DNA from: Galdieria partita | Lineage: Eukaryota > Rhodophyta > Bangiophyceae > Galdieriales > Galdieriaceae | Direction of reading: 5' to 3' | NCBI GenBank assembly: GCA_025991245.1 | Contig: BQMJ01000046.1 | Span: 124,001 to 188,000, forward strand | Length of the DNA: 64,000 bases | Part shown: one piece after another, positions 61,377 through 64,000 of the stretch | How the letters are laid out: every line of letters starts with the position of its first letter | Position numbering within the stretch: position 1 is the first letter of the stretch | Translations under genes and position numbers: made by a program | Notes under the pieces: model-generated | The model's input: only the letters and a program-made list of their open reading frames with translations | What the model was told of the DNA's origin: nothing | Database searches by the model: none

Positions 61377-61604
61377 TCAAGTTGAATGTGATTGAGCCCT
61401 ATCCATGAAAGTTGCACAGAGTGAGTGATTGTGTGAAGTAGAATTTCTAGCACTGGCAACAAGTCTCCTAATAGATCTTTTTCTATGACTGCTGGGTTGA
61501 TTCAACAGTTTTCGAAGAAGAGCAAGAAAGCCCCTCACAAGCTTTGTCTTGTATCTCCAAACTCTAGTTCCAGGAGAAACTCCAAAGATCACCTCTACCA
61601 ACAT
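61377..61604 (-). CDS. Hypothetical basic 75-residue frame
   Basis: A continuous ATG frame of 75 codons upstream of Cpn20, very rich in Arg and Lys (MLVEVIFGVSPGTRVWRYKT; KLLNQPSSHRKRSIRRLVA). No domain is recognised. It could be a small organellar or nucleolar protein, an exon of a larger gene, or chance in the Cpn20 promoter region. Codon use is not clearly different from its neighbours. Confidence 0.25.
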   Translation of the reverse strand: MLVEVIFGVSPGTRVWRYKTKLVRGFLALLRKLLNQPSSHRKRSIRRLVASARNSTSHNHSLCATFMDRAQSHST

Positions 61605-63240
61605 TTTGACATATCATAAGATATATTCGTAATAGTCTTTACAACCTTGTGCTTCTTTAAGAAAAGACAATTGCACTAATGAAATTCATCAACATCAGAA
61701 GCATATCAACCAAATTCTATTCTCGATATATTTCGTTTTGTAGTTTTTCGCTGGTAACATTAAACAAGTCGTCTGTAAGCAACTTGAGCAATATATTTTT
61801 GTTGTTAAACACGACTTTCCAAAAGTTACATGACGTTCCGCACTCCTTTGCCATTCGTAAAATACATGAACAATGCATCTATCTACCTCATTTTGCGAAT
61901 TCTTCAACTTGTATGATTTTAAGGTGATGTTTTCATACTTGAGAGTCATTTATCAGTTTATTTCAGGCTATTCGCAACAGTTGTTATGTAGCTATCGAAA
62001 CAGAATATTCTTCACGTGTCTATGCATTTGAATCAAAAACTTATACCGTTGTTCTTAGAAGATTCAGCTGATTTTCTTTATCATGTACGCTTTTCATTGA
62101 TGGTTTCAAGTATCATTGACCTTCTTCTCTTCCTAGAACACTATTAATTTATTTCAGATTGATCAAGTCAGACTCATTTCAGCAGATCTGGAATAGAATT
62201 TTCTAGTAAATAGGAAAGTGCTTAGTGTTGCTGATAGCATGGAAGGAAACATCATCGTCAAACAACCTGACAATGATGAGGTGTAGATGACCAATTACTA
62301 TGAGCATTTCAAGGAGTTACTGGTTAATGATGTCAACGATAAATTATATTTTTGTGTACAATTCATAATATAGTTGTCCTATAAGAAAGGAAGAAATGGT
62401 CAAGCTTCTGGATTCAATTATATCACAAATAGAATTGAAGAATGACAATGTTTATTGCAAACACTTAACTGTACATTCTAAGGCTAGATTTTGAGAGAAG
62501 TAACCTGTATCACTTTTAGTTCAAACTTTTCTCTGTAGCTTCTCTTCTGAAGTGACTTCGAAATCCAATCAAGGAATTCTGTCATCTATACAGCTCGAAT
62601 GAGAATTTCAAGTCCACGAAGATTGGACAAGTCAAATTATCCTGGAGAATATATTTAAGCTAGATGTTCCATTCGTAATCTGCCAACGACATGAATAGCT
62701 TACATATAATAAGAAACTGAGAAGAAATAGACTCTTTTCTCCCTTTTCTAAGCTAGAATGCAATAAGATATGTAGTCAAGCTATATTTACAATGGGATGG
62801 AATCAACAGCGGGTGAAAGGAGATTAAATATATAGTGCCGAGAGAAAATCGTACTGTTCGAGTAACTTGAATAGTAATTTGAAATAACTTAACAAACTTT
62901 TCAACCAACGGATTGGTAGTTGATTATCTCGTCTGTGTTTCTCAAAAGGGTTTACATTGAAGAAAAGGAGTGTTTGGTAGACTGTTCCTTGATATATGAA
63001 GGCGCCCTAGGAAGACCGTTCCAAAAGTTTCTGAAATGTTAAGACCGAAATATTTCAAACGGATAATTTTCCCAGGAAGATTCTTATTAAGAGAGTTGAC
63101 TTTAGCAAGATGGAATCAATTTAGAAATGCAATCACATAACCATTCAGTGGAAATAACATTCAAGTCGTTTCCTGCTATGGTAAGTTTGGAACAATTGTC
63201 GTATTCTATTTGTTTCCCCTTTTTGGACATTTAGACTGGT

Positions 63241-63854
63241 TTTGGAGGAACAAATATTCTATGTCAAAAGTATCCTTACGTAGATGCTATGGCTACGTTT
63301 TGTCTTTCTATGATCAAGTAGCTCATTAAAGATAGATTGGTACAATTTGACTGGAAGTATGCTTTTGTGGAGTTTGTTAAAGGCTTCAATATGCAGGGAA
63401 TGACTTTGTTGGACTTGAATAACAAAGGAAAGCAGAGACTATATCCACCTTGTTGTGAGATTTCCAAACTTGCTTACTATGGGTGAGCATAATGAAATTC
63501 TTGACTCATATAGTAGAGTATTGAATCTTCCAAGGTTAATCTTAGCTTGATATTATTCTTCAATATCCTTTCTTCTCATTGTAGTCTTCATAAGCACCTT
63601 GTGGGTTGTTTTACATCGCAGGTGGTGGATTGCGTTATCTTCAATACATTGAACATTGAAGTGACGAAGGAATTTGCAGAGTTTGAGAGGTAGCCTGAAT
63701 ATCTTGCTTTACTTACAGAGCATCGTGAAGCTGTCATGTAATATATGGGAAAAGTACCAAGACAAACTCAAGATCTCATTGAGTCGAAAGCATTCAATTG
63801 CCAATTCATAGGATACTCATTACATCAAATAAAGCATTCGTTGTTCAAGTTTTA
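63241..63854 (+). pseudogene. Probable decayed coding sequence, family unknown
   Basis: Two adjoining plus-strand stretches translate into protein-like sequence (DAMATFCLSMIK, YAFVEFVKGFNMQGMTLLDL, and further on GCFTSQVVDCVIFNTLNIEV and YMGKVPRQTQDLIESKAFNC). The frame is interrupted several times, and no set of ~50-nt introns of the kind seen elsewhere in the window resolves it. I cannot name a family. The last part faintly recalls the region after the catalytic core in CMGC kinases, but not enough to call. It could also be a real gene with unusual introns. Confidence 0.3.
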
Positions 63855-64000
63855 ATGAACATTTTCGCAAATAACAAGGATTCATCTTGTTTGTCAGCTG
63901 ATTGCTTACTTATCCACTCCTGTCAACTTTGGCAACAGGAATGAACATCCAACTCTTAGAAAGGCCACACACTGACGACCTCTGATGACAAAGAAGTGAT

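Larger units (their letters stand above)
61285..64000. other. Gene-poor terminal region
   Basis: Apart from a weak 75-codon frame near its start, this 2.7-kb stretch has no intact gene that I can support. It is AT-rich, with short frames on both strands (for example 61679-61927 plus and 61695-61949 minus) that show no family resemblance. The contrast with the rest of the window, where gaps are usually under 250 bp, is marked. Fragments that read like former protein-coding sequence lie at about 62.2-62.5 and 63.2-63.9 kb. No long direct or inverted repeat is visible at its ends. Confidence 0.5.

Noticed and set aside
1-64000. tRNA and rRNA genes, CRISPR arrays, transposons
   Set aside because: Read for B-box-like and anticodon-arm patterns, long repeats and transposase-like frames; nothing reached a level I could support. 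A tRNA scan would settle the tRNA question.

Overview
This window is nuclear DNA from a photosynthetic unicellular eukaryote with a very compact genome. It most resembles a cyanidiophycean red alga of the Galdieria type; this is inferred from gene content and architecture, not proven. The genes carry short introns, mostly 45-60 nt, and intergenic gaps are often under 50 bp. Several products are clearly plastid-directed: geranylgeranyl reductase, double-domain Cpn20, a CSP41-type RNA-binding protein and a CbbY-type sugar phosphatase. Splice junctions were worked out by hand from reading-frame continuity and recognisable protein families. Each spliced CDS is given as its full genomic span.

Layout. 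1-5.2 kb: the tail of an AAA+ ATPase, a Sec14-like CRAL-TRIO protein, thiamine pyrophosphokinase and UTP4. 5.4-15 kb: CbbY divergent from CSP41, the giant HEAT protein UTP10 and a tail-anchored Ubc6-type E2. 15-25.3 kb: RluA pseudouridine synthase divergent from glycosylasparaginase, cardiolipin synthase divergent from a candidate XRCC4, serine racemase, an inositol-dehydrogenase-like enzyme, an Efm7/Nnt1 methyltransferase, CCDC97 and cytochrome b5 reductase. 25.3-38.4 kb: WDR83, SDP1-type lipase, IGHMBP2-type helicase, histidyl-tRNA synthetase and SEC31. 38.4-52.8 kb: an unknown multi-pass membrane protein, HRD1, an ABHD hydrolase, proteasome beta3, TadA, a DUF815 ATPase, NOB1, uS4, geranylgeranyl reductase, an RBM34/Nop12-like protein, a small acidic protein and mitochondrial-type uS11. 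53-61.3 kb: an unknown protein, ZNHIT3, two bZIP factors, LSM8, FAM32A and Cpn20. 61.3-64 kb is gene-poor and holds what looks like decayed coding sequence.

Two functional themes recur. The first is ribosome and RNP biogenesis (UTP4, UTP10, NOB1, uS4, RBM34/Nop12, ZNHIT3, LSM8, pseudouridine synthase). The second is ER protein quality control and degradation (Ubc6-type E2, HRD1, proteasome beta3, with SEC31 as the export arm). These are ordinary eukaryotic genes scattered along the window, not an operon.

The most unusual features are architectural. Divergent gene pairs have start codons as little as 3 bp apart. Convergent pairs have stop codons 1-3 bp apart. Proteasome beta3 appears to have an exon made only of its ATG. 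At least five introns begin with GC instead of GT. I found no mobile element, CRISPR array, tRNA or rRNA gene that I could support, and no clear new multi-gene system. The best candidates for novelty are the signal-peptide/coiled-coil/multi-TM protein at 38.4-40.4 kb, the unknown protein at 53.1-54.5 kb and the candidate XRCC4.
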